A stretch of DNA of 64,000 nucleotides from PNON01 sp963757065 (GCA_963757065.1 CAVWQC010000008.1:248001-312000), one strand, 5' to 3'. Counted from the stretch's first letter, positions 19,334-28,420 are shown. The notes: generated from the sequence alone by a model not told the origin. Program-made: numbers and translations.

Positions 19334-19909
19334 ATGACAGAATCTAATGAGCTACAGAAGGACATATCCCTTGTTGACCAGGTTGAAGGACTATTATTTG
19401 TCGCCCCGGGGCCTGTTGCCTTACAGCAAATTGCTGCAAGCCTTGATGTTCCAACTTCCATAATCGAGGAATCGATCGAAGAATTAGTCAAGCGATACGA
19501 GCGATCCGGTGGATTATACTTACAGGTCCATAAAGGAAAATATCAATTAACGACAAAACCAGGTTTGGGAGCAGTTATAGAAAAATTCCTTGGATTACAG
19601 GCGACTTCACGATTGAGCAGAGCTGGTTTAGAAACTCTGGCCATAATTGCATATAAACAACCATTCACCAGACCGCAGTTAGATGATGTTCGCGGAGTAA
19701 ATAGCGATGGGGTATTAAAAAGTCTATTAAGTAAAGGGTTAATTGAAGAAACCGGACGGGCAGATGGTCCTGGACGGCCAATTATCTATGGAACGACCTC
19801 AGAATTTCTTCAATACTTTGGCTTGACCTCCCTGGAGAATCTACCTCCGTTGGGAATCAATATAGAGAATGAGGCCATGGAAATTCAGGAAAAAGTGTTT
19901 AAGGATTAA
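19334..19909 (+). CDS. scpB: Segregation and condensation protein B (ScpB)
   Basis: A 191-residue double winged-helix protein. The core motif RAGLETLAIIAYKQPFTRPQL and the following RGVNSDGVLKSLLSKGLIEETGR, then GRPIIYGTT, are the ScpB signature. ScpB dimers bind ScpA, which bridges the SMC heads in the bacterial condensin that helps origin segregation. scpA (25281) and smc (29250) lie in the same window but in different transcription units. The rluB gene follows after 3 bases, a very common pairing. Confidence 0.93.
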   Translation: MTESNELQKDISLVDQVEGLLFVAPGPVALQQIAASLDVPTSIIEESIEELVKRYERSGGLYLQVHKGKYQLTTKPGLGAVIEKFLGLQATSRLSRAGLETLAIIAYKQPFTRPQLDDVRGVNSDGVLKSLLSKGLIEETGRADGPGRPIIYGTTSEFLQYFGLTSLENLPPLGINIENEAMEIQEKVFKD

Positions 19910-19912
19910 TAT

Positions 19913-20635
19913 ATGACATTGGAAAGAGTACAAAAAATATTAGCAAGTTTGGGATATGGATCCAGACGGGGCTGTGAGGAATTGATAACGGCTGGCCGGA
20001 TCAGGGTAAATGGCCATGGGATAAAGCTTGGCGACAAAGCTGATATCGAGGTTGACAGAATAGAATTGGATTTCAAACCAATCAAAGAATCTATTGAGCG
20101 GATATATATTGCGCTATATAAACCAAGAAAGTATTTATCAGTAATAGATGAAAATGATGATCGGCCTAATGTAAGGGATATTATCGGGCTAAAAAAACAT
20201 CTTTTTCCCATCGGACGTTTGGATTTTGACAGTGAGGGATTGATTCTCTTGACCAACGATGGTGAACTAGCTAACAGACTGACCCATCCTCGTTATGGCC
20301 ATGAAAAAGAATACCAGGTTCAGGTTGGTGCAAAACCTGATCAGGAGCAATTAGAAATTTGGAAGAGGGGTGTCGTATTGGAAGATGGTTATAAAACAGC
20401 GCCTGTACAACTGGAAGTGATGAGCAACTCAGGTGACAAGGCATGGTTAAAGATTATCATGAAAGAAGGACGAAAACGGCAGATACGGGAAATCGGTTCG
20501 AGAATTGGATTACCGGTTTTTCGAATAAAACGGACAAGAATTGGCAGTATAAAGCTTGGAAAACTGAAAGTCGGTGAATGGAGATACTTATCCAAACAGG
20601 AAATAGCTGAATTGAATAAATATAAAACCGCCTGA
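19913..20635 (+). CDS. rluB: 23S rRNA pseudouridine synthase, RluB/RsuA family
   Basis: 240 residues: an S4 RNA-binding domain at the N-terminus (RVQKILASLGYGSRRGCEEL), then the RsuA-type catalytic domain with the nucleophilic Asp in GRLDFDSEGLILLTNDG, and KEGRKRQIREI near the end. RluB modifies U2605 of 23S rRNA; RluF/RsuA specificity cannot be excluded from sequence alone. It is coupled to scpB. Its stop codon lies inside the terminator hairpin. Confidence 0.88.
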   Translation: MTLERVQKILASLGYGSRRGCEELITAGRIRVNGHGIKLGDKADIEVDRIELDFKPIKESIERIYIALYKPRKYLSVIDENDDRPNVRDIIGLKKHLFPIGRLDFDSEGLILLTNDGELANRLTHPRYGHEKEYQVQVGAKPDQEQLEIWKRGVVLEDGYKTAPVQLEVMSNSGDKAWLKIIMKEGRKRQIREIGSRIGLPVFRIKRTRIGSIKLGKLKVGEWRYLSKQEIAELNKYKTA

Positions 20636-20649
20636 GCATCAGGCGGTTT
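20625..20649. terminator. Bidirectional terminator between rluB and the convergent NERD-like gene
   Basis: A perfect 11-bp stem, AAACCGCCTGA (20625-20635), a 3-base loop and its complement TCAGGCGGTTT (20639-20649). The A/T ends can serve both strands. The rluB TGA stop is in the left arm. Confidence 0.75.
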
Positions 20650-20654
20650 GCTTT

Positions 20655-21347
20655 CTAGGAGGACAACGATCTATTGATCAGTTCGATCGTTTCCAATGGA
20701 ATCAGATCAGTTTTTGCTCGCTTCCGGACCATATCTTTAATCTTTTTGATCGGGATCGTTGGAATTGGAGCTTCTTCTGCATTGATTTCGACGGTTGGAT
20801 GAGTAAAGACTAGAGCTACGTTCAGCTCAGGAAGATCAATACCCAAAGCTTTTTTAGCAAATCCCCGGGAATAATCCGATACCAGGTTCTCATAATCCAG
20901 GTTTGGCTTGCCGATACTATCCCCGGCGAAGATCTTGCGTAAAGAATTTCCACCTTTATGTTTCCATTTTCCATCAGCAAAAGTAATTTTTCCCTGTTGC
21001 GGATAAGTGATAAACCCCCAGATACCGTTTGGACTGACCAGAAGATTTGGCAGCGGGGACGAATATATATAAAGTGTATATTTATCGTCCAGACCTTTTA
21101 ATGAACTTGTGATCAATTCATCTGGTCTCGGGGATTTACCCCAACGATTTTGCATAAAAATACTTATCTGGGATAGTGTAAAACCTACCAACAATGCACC
21201 AAAAGTTAAAAACAGAGTTTTTGTTTCTTCTTTTTGAGTAATAGACAGGTAGATGCCTGTTCCTAATACGGCCAGGCTTGCCCAGGTGATATATTTGGTT
21301 ATTTTCACATTTTTATCAATGTATTTTTGATTGCTGATGACTTTCAT
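20655..21347 (-). CDS. Membrane protein with NERD-like domain
   Basis: 230 residues with two TM segments near the N-terminus (residues ~20-36 and ~45-65), then a cytoplasmic domain with the pattern of nuclease-related (NERD) proteins: LKGLDDKYTLYIYSSPLPNLLVSPNGIWGFITYPQQGKI. The metal-binding Asp/Glu residues of active nucleases are not obvious, so activity is doubtful. It is 22 bases downstream of plsX on the same strand. The role is unknown. Confidence 0.5.
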   Translation of the reverse strand: MKVISNQKYIDKNVKITKYITWASLAVLGTGIYLSITQKEETKTLFLTFGALLVGFTLSQISIFMQNRWGKSPRPDELITSSLKGLDDKYTLYIYSSPLPNLLVSPNGIWGFITYPQQGKITFADGKWKHKGGNSLRKIFAGDSIGKPNLDYENLVSDYSRGFAKKALGIDLPELNVALVFTHPTVEINAEEAPIPTIPIKKIKDMVRKRAKTDLIPLETIELINRSLSS

Positions 21348-21369
21348 TGGATCCTTTATGAGAAATAAC

Positions 21370-22374
21370 TTAACTTAGATTTGAAATATTTTCCTGAATG
21401 GATTTTCTTAAAGCACCTAATAAATCTGCCTGGTCCATTTCCCTGGCAAATAATAATGCGTTAAATAACGCTTTCCCGTCAGAGCGACCGTGTCCAATAA
21501 AAACAAGCCCATCAATGCCCAACAATAATCCTGCGCCAACCTCAGATGGGTCCATCATTTTTCTAACTTTCAACAGAGCTGGCTTTGCGAGATATGCTCC
21601 AATTTTTGAGCTTAGTGAAGCTAAAAGGTTCTCTTTTAGGATATTTATGATCAGTTTACCAACCGCCTCGCTGGTTTTTAACAATACATTCCCAGTGAAA
21701 CCGTCTGTTACTGCCACATCCGTCTGACCGCCGAATACCTCTTTTGCTTCAACATTCCCCACGAAATTTAAACCGCTTTTTGCCAATAAAGGGAAGGTAT
21801 CTTTGACTAATTGATTTCCTTTACCTGCTTCTTCACCATTGGAGAGTAGGCCGACGCGAGGTTTTTCAACCTTTAAAAGTTTCTGAGCGTACACACTTCC
21901 CATAACGGCAAATTCAAGTAGGAACTCCGGTTTGCATTCTGCGTTAGCACCAACATCCAATACGATACATTTTCCATTCTTTACAGGAAATATGGCTGCC
22001 AGAGCGGGTCGTAATACTCCTTTAATTCGACCAAGCTTAAGCAAAGCATTGACCATGGCACCACCGGTATTTCCGGCAGTGACAAACGCATTCGCTTTCC
22101 CGCTCTTAATCAACTCCATGCCCACTGCCATCGAATTTTGGCTTTTCTTTCTGGCATTTTCGACTGGCTTATCTTCCATTTCGAGAACTTCAGCTGCGTG
22201 GATGATGAGTATTGGTAGATTTGTTCCACCAGCAGCATCAATTTTTTCCTTCAGAACGATCTCATCACCGACTAAAAAAAGCGGCTCATTAAAAGTTCTT
22301 GTAAATTGGATGGCAGCCTGGATTTCGGGAATCGGGTAATCGTCGCTTCCCATCGCATCTAAAATTACTGTCAT
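21370..22374 (-). CDS. plsX: Phosphate acyltransferase PlsX
   Basis: 334 residues. It begins ILDAMGSDDYP, the standard PlsX start, and carries MEDKPVENARKK, AFVTAGNTGGAMVNALLKLGR, LDVGANAECKPEFLLEFA, GLLSNGEEAGKGNQLVKD and DGFTGNVLLKTSEA. PlsX turns acyl-ACP into acyl-phosphate, the acyl donor for PlsY in phospholipid synthesis. In many bacteria plsX lies near rnc and smc; here those are about 7 kb away on the other strand. Confidence 0.95.
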   Translation of the reverse strand: MTVILDAMGSDDYPIPEIQAAIQFTRTFNEPLFLVGDEIVLKEKIDAAGGTNLPILIIHAAEVLEMEDKPVENARKKSQNSMAVGMELIKSGKANAFVTAGNTGGAMVNALLKLGRIKGVLRPALAAIFPVKNGKCIVLDVGANAECKPEFLLEFAVMGSVYAQKLLKVEKPRVGLLSNGEEAGKGNQLVKDTFPLLAKSGLNFVGNVEAKEVFGGQTDVAVTDGFTGNVLLKTSEAVGKLIINILKENLLASLSSKIGAYLAKPALLKVRKMMDPSEVGAGLLLGIDGLVFIGHGRSDGKALFNALLFAREMDQADLLGALRKSIQENISNLS

Positions 22375-22415
22375 ATACTAACCTCATTCCTGAAAAGAAA
22401 ATTATTTTAGTCTAC

Positions 22416-22443
22416 TTGACAATCAATTGGAGACGGTTATAAT
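22416..22443 (+). promoter_or_regulatory. Consensus sigma-70 promoter of tRNA-Leu
   Basis: A perfect TTGACA at 22416-22421, a 16-bp spacer and a perfect TATAAT at 22438-22443. The start of transcription would be near 22450, a few bases before the tRNA. Confidence 0.85.
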
Positions 22444-22456
22444 TGCTCTGCTATTG

Positions 22457-22538
22457 GCGCTGGTGCTGGAATTGGCAGACAGGCATGGTTGAGGGCCATG
22501 TGCCGCAAGGCGTGGGGGTTCAAGTCCCCCCCAGCGCA
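22457..22538 (+). tRNA. tRNA-Leu(GAG)
   Basis: Acceptor GCGCTGG (22457-22463) pairs with CCAGCGC (22531-22537), with discriminator A at 22538. The anticodon stem is CATGG/CCATG, with loop TTGAGGG and anticodon GAG at 22491-22493, reading CUC/CUU. It has a long class II variable arm (GCC-GCAA-GGC) and a T arm of GGGGG-TTCAAGT-CCCCC. The 3' CCA is not encoded. It has its own promoter and terminator, so it is a single-gene unit. Confidence 0.95.
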
Positions 22539-22545
22539 CAATAAC

Positions 22546-22567
22546 GCCGCTTTTGCGGCTTTTTTTT
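22546..22567 (+). terminator. Rho-independent terminator of tRNA-Leu
   Basis: Stem GCCGC (22546-22550), loop TTTT, GCGGC (22555-22559), then a run of eight T. Confidence 0.85.
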
Positions 22568-22699
22568 ATTAATTCATGTTAATTTGCAGATTAAAGAGTA
22601 TATTAAGGATAGACGATTTAGGCTTTTTTTACAAGGCGAGAAGTAAAATTGTTTGAGCAATCAGTCATTTTCATAATTGAGAAAGATGAAGACATTGAT

Positions 22700-24328
22700 A
22701 TGAAAATATGCACAGTTGAGCAGATGAAGCAATTCGAAAATAACGCCATAAACCATGGACTGTCAATTTCTCAGATGATGGAAAGTGCAGGAAAAGGAAT
22801 AGCTGATTACATCATCGAAAATTGTGGGGAAGAGAAAAGTAATAAAGTGATTATTGGGCTGGTTGGTCCAGGAAACAATGGTGGTGATGTACTGGTTGCT
22901 CTAAAGCAGTTGGTTATAAAAGGATTTAAAACCGTTGCTTTTTGTTATTCACGAGAAAATGAGAAAGATGATCAAGTCCGGGGTTACATGGATTCTGGTG
23001 GAACCGCATTACCAGCAGAAAGGACTGTTTTCAAGAAACTGATCGACGGAACTGACAAAAATAAAATCCTGATCCTTGATGGTCTCCTGGGGACAGGGTT
23101 TCATCACCCTATCAAAGACGATTTAAAAGTATTCTTAAACTCCATCAAAACCAAAATCATAGACAAAGACGTGGAAATTTATGCAATAGATAGCCCATCC
23201 GGGGTGGATTGTACCACCGGAGAAATGGATGAAGCGACCCTTAAAGCAGATGTCACTATTTGCATGGCTACAGTAAAAGAGGGGTTGTTGAAATTTCCCG
23301 GATTTGAAAACACTGGAACTTTTAAAATTGTTGATATCGGCTTGGATACAGTTATGCCGGGTTGGGATAAAGAACTTTCCAACATTATCACAAAAGAACA
23401 GGTCAAAAAAGTTGTTCCGGTGCGTTCAAATAATTCCCATAAGGGAACCTTTGGAAAAGTCCTGGTGGTTGGGAGTTCGATCAATTATTGTGGTGCGGTC
23501 TTGTTGGCGGCAAATGCTGCTTATAGATCCGGTTCCGGATTAGTAACAGTAGGCGTAACAGAGCCGGTATATAACGCAATTGCCGGTCAATTACCCGAAG
23601 CCACATGGGTTATACTTCCTGGGGATATGGGAGATATCACTGAAGATGCAATCAATATTTTACTAAATGAATTTGCTAAATCCGATGCAGTATTACTCGG
23701 ACCAGGATTGGGAGTCAACAATAAAACCGAAAGATTTATTCTAAAATTAGTTTCATCATTTCAGCACAGAGCAGTAAAGAAGATAGGTTTTATTGCTCAA
23801 GAGTCCAATATAGAAACTAAAATTCAAGGCAACCAACCACCATTTATCATTGATGCGGATGCTCTAAAATGTCTTGCCAAAATTCCTGAATGGTGGAAAT
23901 ATTTATCCGGCGATGTAGTAATCACGCCACATCCCGGGGAGATGAGTATTCTAACTGGTATCCCAATTAATGAAATTCAAAGTAACCGGGTGGAAGTCTC
24001 CCAAAAGTTCGCAAAAGAATGGAATAAGACAATCGTCTTAAAAGGCGCTATGACTGTAATTTCTGATCCTAAAAAAGGGGCTAGTGTTCTCCCGATTGCC
24101 ACTTCATCACTTGCACATGCTGGTACGGGCGATGTACTTTCGGGAATGATCGCAAGTTATGTTGGTCAAGGTATGGCAGGATATGAGGCTTCGATGCTGG
24201 CCTGTTACTTACAAGCCCACTCTGGATTACGAGCAGCCAAAGCTTTGGGAAATGAAGGTGCTGTAATGGCCAGCGATGTTATTCAGGAAATTGGCATGGC
24301 ATTCTTTGACCTAATAGAAAAAAAATAA
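22700..24328 (+). CDS. nnr: Bifunctional NAD(P)H-hydrate epimerase / ADP-dependent dehydratase
   Basis: A fusion of two repair enzymes. The N-terminal YjeF_N (epimerase) half has VGPGNNGGDVLVAL, DGLLGTGFHH and DSPSGVDCTTGE. The C-terminal ribokinase-like YjeF_C (dehydratase) half has SHKGTFGKVLVVGSS, LLGPGLGVN, IDADALKCLAK, VITPHPGEMS and HAGTGDVLSGMIA with the catalytic Asp. Together they restore NADH and NADPH damaged by hydration. I chose ATG 22700 (MKICTVEQM), where family similarity begins; a TTG at 22649 with an AAGGCGAG upstream would add 17 residues. The stop codon is inside the terminator hairpin. Confidence 0.92.
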   Translation: MKICTVEQMKQFENNAINHGLSISQMMESAGKGIADYIIENCGEEKSNKVIIGLVGPGNNGGDVLVALKQLVIKGFKTVAFCYSRENEKDDQVRGYMDSGGTALPAERTVFKKLIDGTDKNKILILDGLLGTGFHHPIKDDLKVFLNSIKTKIIDKDVEIYAIDSPSGVDCTTGEMDEATLKADVTICMATVKEGLLKFPGFENTGTFKIVDIGLDTVMPGWDKELSNIITKEQVKKVVPVRSNNSHKGTFGKVLVVGSSINYCGAVLLAANAAYRSGSGLVTVGVTEPVYNAIAGQLPEATWVILPGDMGDITEDAINILLNEFAKSDAVLLGPGLGVNNKTERFILKLVSSFQHRAVKKIGFIAQESNIETKIQGNQPPFIIDADALKCLAKIPEWWKYLSGDVVITPHPGEMSILTGIPINEIQSNRVEVSQKFAKEWNKTIVLKGAMTVISDPKKGASVLPIATSSLAHAGTGDVLSGMIASYVGQGMAGYEASMLACYLQAHSGLRAAKALGNEGAVMASDVIQEIGMAFFDLIEKK

Positions 24329-24348
24329 CCCGCAAGGGTTATTTTTTT
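24324..24348. terminator. Terminator after nnr, possibly bidirectional
   Basis: Stem AATAACCC (24324-24331), loop GCAA, GGGTTATT (24336-24343), then T-run to 24348. The A-run before the stem could serve the convergent YtxH-like gene. Confidence 0.8.
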
Positions 24349-24373
24349 ATCTTTATTAATATTGCCGCTTCGA

Positions 24374-24730
24374 TCAGATCGTTACCTCTGGAGGTAAACC
24401 TTTATCTTTTTTTACTAATTTCTCGACTTTTTCTTTCCCATCTTCGTAGACAGCTTTGCCTTTAGTTTTTAAGTCTTCTGCTGCCTTCTTGGCTTCCTTT
24501 GATAATTCACCGACTTTTACCTTTGCATCAGCAGCATATACACTAGCCTTATCTGCTACTTCTTCATAGGTATTTGAAGCCATATCTTTTAATTCGATAG
24601 CTTTTTCTTTAATAACGGTTCGGGTTTCTTCACCTGATTGTGGGGCAAGTAGCAATGCGACAGCCGCTCCTGTTAGTCCTCCGACCACAAAACCAACCAA
24701 AAATGATCCAAAATCACTTCGTTCTGACAT
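24374..24730 (-). CDS. YtxH domain-containing protein
   Basis: 118 residues. The N-terminal glycine-rich TM segment (SFLVGFVVGGLTGAAVALLLAP) followed by QSGEETR is the YtxH signature. The rest is a Lys/Glu/Ala-rich amphipathic helix or coiled coil. YtxH proteins are small membrane-anchored general-stress proteins of unknown biochemical role. Start ATG 24730 is preferred over 24745 because AAAGGAG lies 6 bases upstream. It is followed on the same strand by nothing within its unit; the 2-TM protein gene lies 40 bases upstream. Confidence 0.82.
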   Translation of the reverse strand: MSERSDFGSFLVGFVVGGLTGAAVALLLAPQSGEETRTVIKEKAIELKDMASNTYEEVADKASVYAADAKVKVGELSKEAKKAAEDLKTKGKAVYEDGKEKVEKLVKKDKGLPPEVTI

Positions 24731-24770
24731 TTTTTCTCCTTTCAAGAGTAACTTACAAATTCAAGATTTT

Positions 24771-25220
24771 CTATTTTTTAAATATATTGATCATATCCAA
24801 TGCTTTTTTGAATCCAGCCAGGTATTCATTCATTTTAATCACTGGTTCAACCATATTATCACTTAAGAACTTAGCGGTACCTTTAAGTGTAGAAACTGTT
24901 TCGTTGGTTGAATTAAGAATCGGTTTGACTTCGTTCTGGAGAAGATTGATAAGTGCTGCCAATTGAATGATCATTACTACAAGTGCAACCCCAATTATGA
25001 GAAACTCAATCGCCATAAAAATGATGAAAATATCTCTTATTTTGCCAGTCTGGTCATCAGACATTGCAGAAAGGCTGATCACTGAAAGAACAATCCCTGT
25101 GATTAGAGCGAGTACTAAAACAACGGCACCAATAACGATCAGACGCTGCTTCACATTTACTTTTGTTGGCTCAGTAATATTTGCTTCTGGATCCAGAGGA
25201 GTTTCAGATAAATTAGCCAT
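24771..25220 (-). CDS. Two-TM membrane protein (DUF948-like layout)
   Basis: 149 residues: a polar ~25-residue N-terminus, TM segments at ~28-50 and ~66-90, then a cytoplasmic or external amphipathic helix with spaced Asn/Thr/Ser (LLQNEVKPILNSTNETVSTLKG). The layout resembles DUF948/YtxG proteins, which are commonly paired with YtxH; it sits just upstream of the YtxH-like gene. The pairing supports a shared envelope or stress function, not further defined. Confidence 0.55.
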   Translation of the reverse strand: MANLSETPLDPEANITEPTKVNVKQRLIVIGAVVLVLALITGIVLSVISLSAMSDDQTGKIRDIFIIFMAIEFLIIGVALVVMIIQLAALINLLQNEVKPILNSTNETVSTLKGTAKFLSDNMVEPVIKMNEYLAGFKKALDMINIFKK

Positions 25221-25280
25221 AATAAAATTATAGCATAGATACCAAGTGTATTGATTGTTTATATATGGTTAGTATAAGGA

Positions 25281-26060
25281 TTATTCACCGAATTCGAGAT
25301 CGTATTCCTGAGTTTCAGATACTTCCCCGACAAATTCAAAAGTTATCTCTGAAAATAAACCATCCTGTTTAGTGACAATCATATTCTGCTTTACAAGTTC
25401 CAATAATGCCAAAAACGTAACCACCATTTCCAAGCGCGATGGCTCGTTATCGAAAATCGAATTAAATGAAACCAGACCTTTTTCTCGTAATAATGAAACA
25501 ATCAAGCCGATTTTTTCCCTGATAGAGTATCGGGGCATTTGGATTAATCTACCGCCAAATGTAGTGTCAGATTGGTTAAGCAGGATGACTCTGGCGGCTT
25601 CTGCCAGGTCGTCTACTGTAATACCAGTGAGATCAATTACTTCTTCAATTTTTATTGGTGGTGCAATGTGCAAAAAGGTTGAGAGCCTAAGTTCTTCACG
25701 TAAAGCTAAAGTTTTAGCACTTTCTTTGAACATTTTGTAGAGTAACAATTGCTGGGCAAGGCTTTCACCCGGATCTTCTTCTCCAGGAGCGCGGGTTGGG
25801 GGAACCGGTAATAATGCCTCGGATTTGATCTGAATTAACTTGGCAGCAACCACAAGGAAGTAAGAAATTTCTGTGGGATCTTTTTCGACAAGTTGATCGA
25901 GGTATGCTAAAAATTGATCAGTTACCTGAGCTAGAGCAAGTTTCGTGATATCCAGTTCAGCTTTCTCTATCAGAGTAAGCAATAAATCCAACGGGCCACT
26001 GTATAAACCTGTGGAGACCTGATATTTTTCACCGGTAAATAATGGCGGCAACATGGACAT
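25281..26060 (-). CDS. scpA: Segregation and condensation protein A (ScpA)
   Basis: 259 residues. The N-terminal kleisin motif YSGPLDLLLTLIEKAELDITKLALAQVTDQFL and EISYFLVVAAKLIQIKSEALLP are typical. The C-terminal winged helix includes VVTFLALLELVKQN. ScpA is the kleisin that closes the SMC ring and binds ScpB. Start ATG 26060; an alternative ATG lies two codons later. It is divergent from moaC with a 76-base gap. Confidence 0.93.
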   Translation of the reverse strand: MSMLPPLFTGEKYQVSTGLYSGPLDLLLTLIEKAELDITKLALAQVTDQFLAYLDQLVEKDPTEISYFLVVAAKLIQIKSEALLPVPPTRAPGEEDPGESLAQQLLLYKMFKESAKTLALREELRLSTFLHIAPPIKIEEVIDLTGITVDDLAEAARVILLNQSDTTFGGRLIQMPRYSIREKIGLIVSLLREKGLVSFNSIFDNEPSRLEMVVTFLALLELVKQNMIVTKQDGLFSEITFEFVGEVSETQEYDLEFGE

Positions 26061-26136
26061 AGAGGCAATTATAGCAAGATAATTCTGCGGTGTACACTAA
26101 TTGCGTTTGGACGCTGTGTAAAGGTATAATTCGAAT

Positions 26137-26619
26137 ATGGAAAACAAAGAATTGACCCATCTGGATGAAACAGGAAAAGCACATATGGTGGACATTTCAG
26201 AAAAAACACCCACCTTGCGCATAGCTATCGCTAAAGGCGAAATCGTATTATCTCTTGCAACCCTAAAGCTTGTTGTTGAAGGACACATGAAAAAAGGTGA
26301 TGTCCTTACGGTCGCTCAATTGGCAGGAATAATGGCTGCCAAAAAAACCTCTGAATTAATTCCACTTTGTCATCCAATCAATATTAACCAAATAGTTGTG
26401 GATCTCGATATTGACGAACAATTACCTGGAATACAGGTAAAAGCCGAGATAAGAACATTTGACAGGACAGGGGCAGAAATGGAAGCGTTGACTGCTGTCA
26501 GCGTAGCTGCATTGACTATATATGACATGATCAAAGCCGTACAAAAAGATGCGAGGATTATGAATATCCGGCTGGTGGAAAAGCATGGGGGAAAAAGCGG
26601 AGATATTTTCAATGAGTAA
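26137..26619 (+). CDS. moaC: Cyclic pyranopterin monophosphate synthase MoaC
   Basis: 160 residues. Key motifs are LTHLDETGKAHMVDISEK, AAKKTSELIPLCHPI (active-site region), DRTGAEMEALTAVSVAALTIYDMIKAV and LVEKHGGKSG. MoaC makes cyclic pyranopterin monophosphate, the first stable precursor of molybdenum cofactor. The end overlaps the start of the MoaD-MoaE fusion by 8 bases (ATGAGTAA). No moaA is seen in the window. Confidence 0.95.
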   Translation: MENKELTHLDETGKAHMVDISEKTPTLRIAIAKGEIVLSLATLKLVVEGHMKKGDVLTVAQLAGIMAAKKTSELIPLCHPININQIVVDLDIDEQLPGIQVKAEIRTFDRTGAEMEALTAVSVAALTIYDMIKAVQKDARIMNIRLVEKHGGKSGDIFNE

Positions 26620-27331
26620 CGAAAAAATCGTTGTAAAAATATTATTCTTTGCGCACCTAAAAGAACTTGCCAATTCCAGGCAGATGGAAATGAGTATTTC
26701 TCCCCATAGTACCATTCACCAGCTAAAAGAAAGCCTGATAAAGATACACCCGGAAATGTCAAAAGCACTATCTTTTGCACTATGTTCCCTCAATCATGAA
26801 TATGTAGACGATAATCAGACACTTGCTGAAAATGATGAGATTGGATTTTTTCCTCCAGTCTCCGGTGGCAGTGATCAACTGAATGACACGGTTCTAATCA
26901 CTGAAGATGAATTGGATGTCAATTTAATATTAAAGGCACTAACTACAAATGAAACTGGTGCTGCATGTATTTTCACTGGTTTTGTACGCCAGGATACCAA
27001 ACGTGGAAAAGCGCATTTAACCAATCACCTGGAATATGAATCCTATTTTCCGATGGCGGAAGCAAAAATGCTACAGATATGTAATGAAATGCGCAAAAAG
27101 TGGCCATTGATAATTAAGATCTTCATGGTACAAAGAATGGGTGTTTTGTTACCAGGTCAAGTAACGACTGCCATTGGTTGTTCATCACCACATAGAGATC
27201 AAGGTATTTTTGAAGCTGCTCGCTATGGAATTGACAGGATGAAGGAAATTGTTCCAGTCTGGAAAAAGGAAATTGGAACAGATGGATCAGAATGGGTGGA
27301 AGGTACATACAGACCGAAACCAGGTGAATAA
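26612..27331 (+). CDS. MoaD-MoaE fusion (molybdopterin synthase, MoaX type)
   Basis: 239 residues. The first ~85 form a ubiquitin-like MoaD domain ending in FFPPVSGGSD, where the Gly-Gly that carries the thiocarboxylate in free MoaD is followed directly by more protein. Residues ~95-239 are MoaE, with GAACIFTGFVR, LEYESYFPMAE, RMGVLLPGQ, CSSPHRDQGIFEAARYGIDRMKEIVPVWKKE. Together the halves form MPT synthase, which puts two sulfurs on cyclic pyranopterin monophosphate. In mycobacterial MoaX the fusion is cut after Gly-Gly; the same is expected here. The start is ATG 26612, overlapping the moaC stop; GGAG lies about 11 bases upstream. Confidence 0.9.
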   Translation: MSNEKIVVKILFFAHLKELANSRQMEMSISPHSTIHQLKESLIKIHPEMSKALSFALCSLNHEYVDDNQTLAENDEIGFFPPVSGGSDQLNDTVLITEDELDVNLILKALTTNETGAACIFTGFVRQDTKRGKAHLTNHLEYESYFPMAEAKMLQICNEMRKKWPLIIKIFMVQRMGVLLPGQVTTAIGCSSPHRDQGIFEAARYGIDRMKEIVPVWKKEIGTDGSEWVEGTYRPKPGE

Positions 27332-27334
27332 TTT

Positions 27335-28420
27335 ATGAAAATATCTTGTAATAACTGTGGAAATTCGTTTGATTTCAAACGAATGGATTATTTATGTCCA
27401 AAATGCGGGGGTATTTTTGATATTAAAATTTTTCCAGCACTAGATCTTGAAAAGGTGGAAGCTAAGCAGCATGGCTTAATGCGGTATTTAAATATTTTTG
27501 GGCTGGACTTAATCTCAGAACCACTAACACTTAATGAAGGTGGTACAAGTTTGATTGAGGATGAGGTCGATGGCCGGAAAATATTTCATAAGATGGAATC
27601 ACTTAATCCGACCGGTTCTTATAAGGACCGCGGATCAGTAGTCCTGATTAATTATCTGAAACAAAGCGGAATAGATACAGTGGTCGAGGATTCCTCCGGG
27701 AATGCAGGGGCTTCCTTAGCTGCATATGCAGCTCTAGCAGGCATCAAAGCCAGGATCTTTGTTCCAGAATCTGCTTCTGGTCCCAAACGACAGCAAATTG
27801 TGGATTATGGTGCTGAGTTAGTGACAATTCCCGGACCAAGAGTAAATGCTGCCAGAGCTGTTAGGGCGGAGGCTGATGCTGGTGTGGTGTATGCGAGTCA
27901 CGCTTATATGCCCATGGGATTACTGGGAATTGCGACAATTGCTTTTGAGATTTTTGAAGCATCAGCAGAAGAGATAAAATGCGTAATCGCTCCTATAGGT
28001 CATGGTGGATTAATGCTTGGGATAATGCGAGGCTATCTATCATTATTTGAAGCTGGATATATCCATCGACTTCCTAAATTTATTGGTGTGCAAGCTGCGC
28101 TTTGCTCACCTGTGGCGAATTTGCTGGCACCAGCTCTGAACGAAGATATGAATTCAAAGACCACAGTCGCAGAGGGTATAAGAGTCACTGAACCAGTTAG
28201 GGGACAAGCAGTTGCAGACTTAATAAAAATGAATAATGGTATGATAATAAGAGTAGGTGAGGAAATGATTTTGCCGGCATTTAACGAGTTAAAGTTAAGA
28301 GGGATTGATGTAGAACCAACTTCTGCACTCACCTGGGCTAGTCTCAAATTATTACCAAAAGAAATCGAAGGGCCGGTTCTGTTGATACAAACGGGAGCTG
28401 GATATAAGTATCAACCTTAA
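27335..28420 (+). CDS. thrC: Threonine synthase-like PLP enzyme with N-terminal zinc ribbon
   Basis: 361 residues, fold type II PLP family. The N-terminus is a zinc ribbon (CNNCGNSF and CPKCGG). The PLP lysine is in NPTGSYKDRGS, the phosphate-binding loop is SSGNAGASLAAYAA, and GHGGLMLGI follows. Threonine synthase turns O-phosphohomoserine into threonine. Related diaminopropionate or other beta/gamma-replacing enzymes share these motifs, so the substrate is likely but not certain. It starts 3 bases after the MoaDE stop. Confidence 0.8.
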   Translation: MKISCNNCGNSFDFKRMDYLCPKCGGIFDIKIFPALDLEKVEAKQHGLMRYLNIFGLDLISEPLTLNEGGTSLIEDEVDGRKIFHKMESLNPTGSYKDRGSVVLINYLKQSGIDTVVEDSSGNAGASLAAYAALAGIKARIFVPESASGPKRQQIVDYGAELVTIPGPRVNAARAVRAEADAGVVYASHAYMPMGLLGIATIAFEIFEASAEEIKCVIAPIGHGGLMLGIMRGYLSLFEAGYIHRLPKFIGVQAALCSPVANLLAPALNEDMNSKTTVAEGIRVTEPVRGQAVADLIKMNNGMIIRVGEEMILPAFNELKLRGIDVEPTSALTWASLKLLPKEIEGPVLLIQTGAGYKYQP

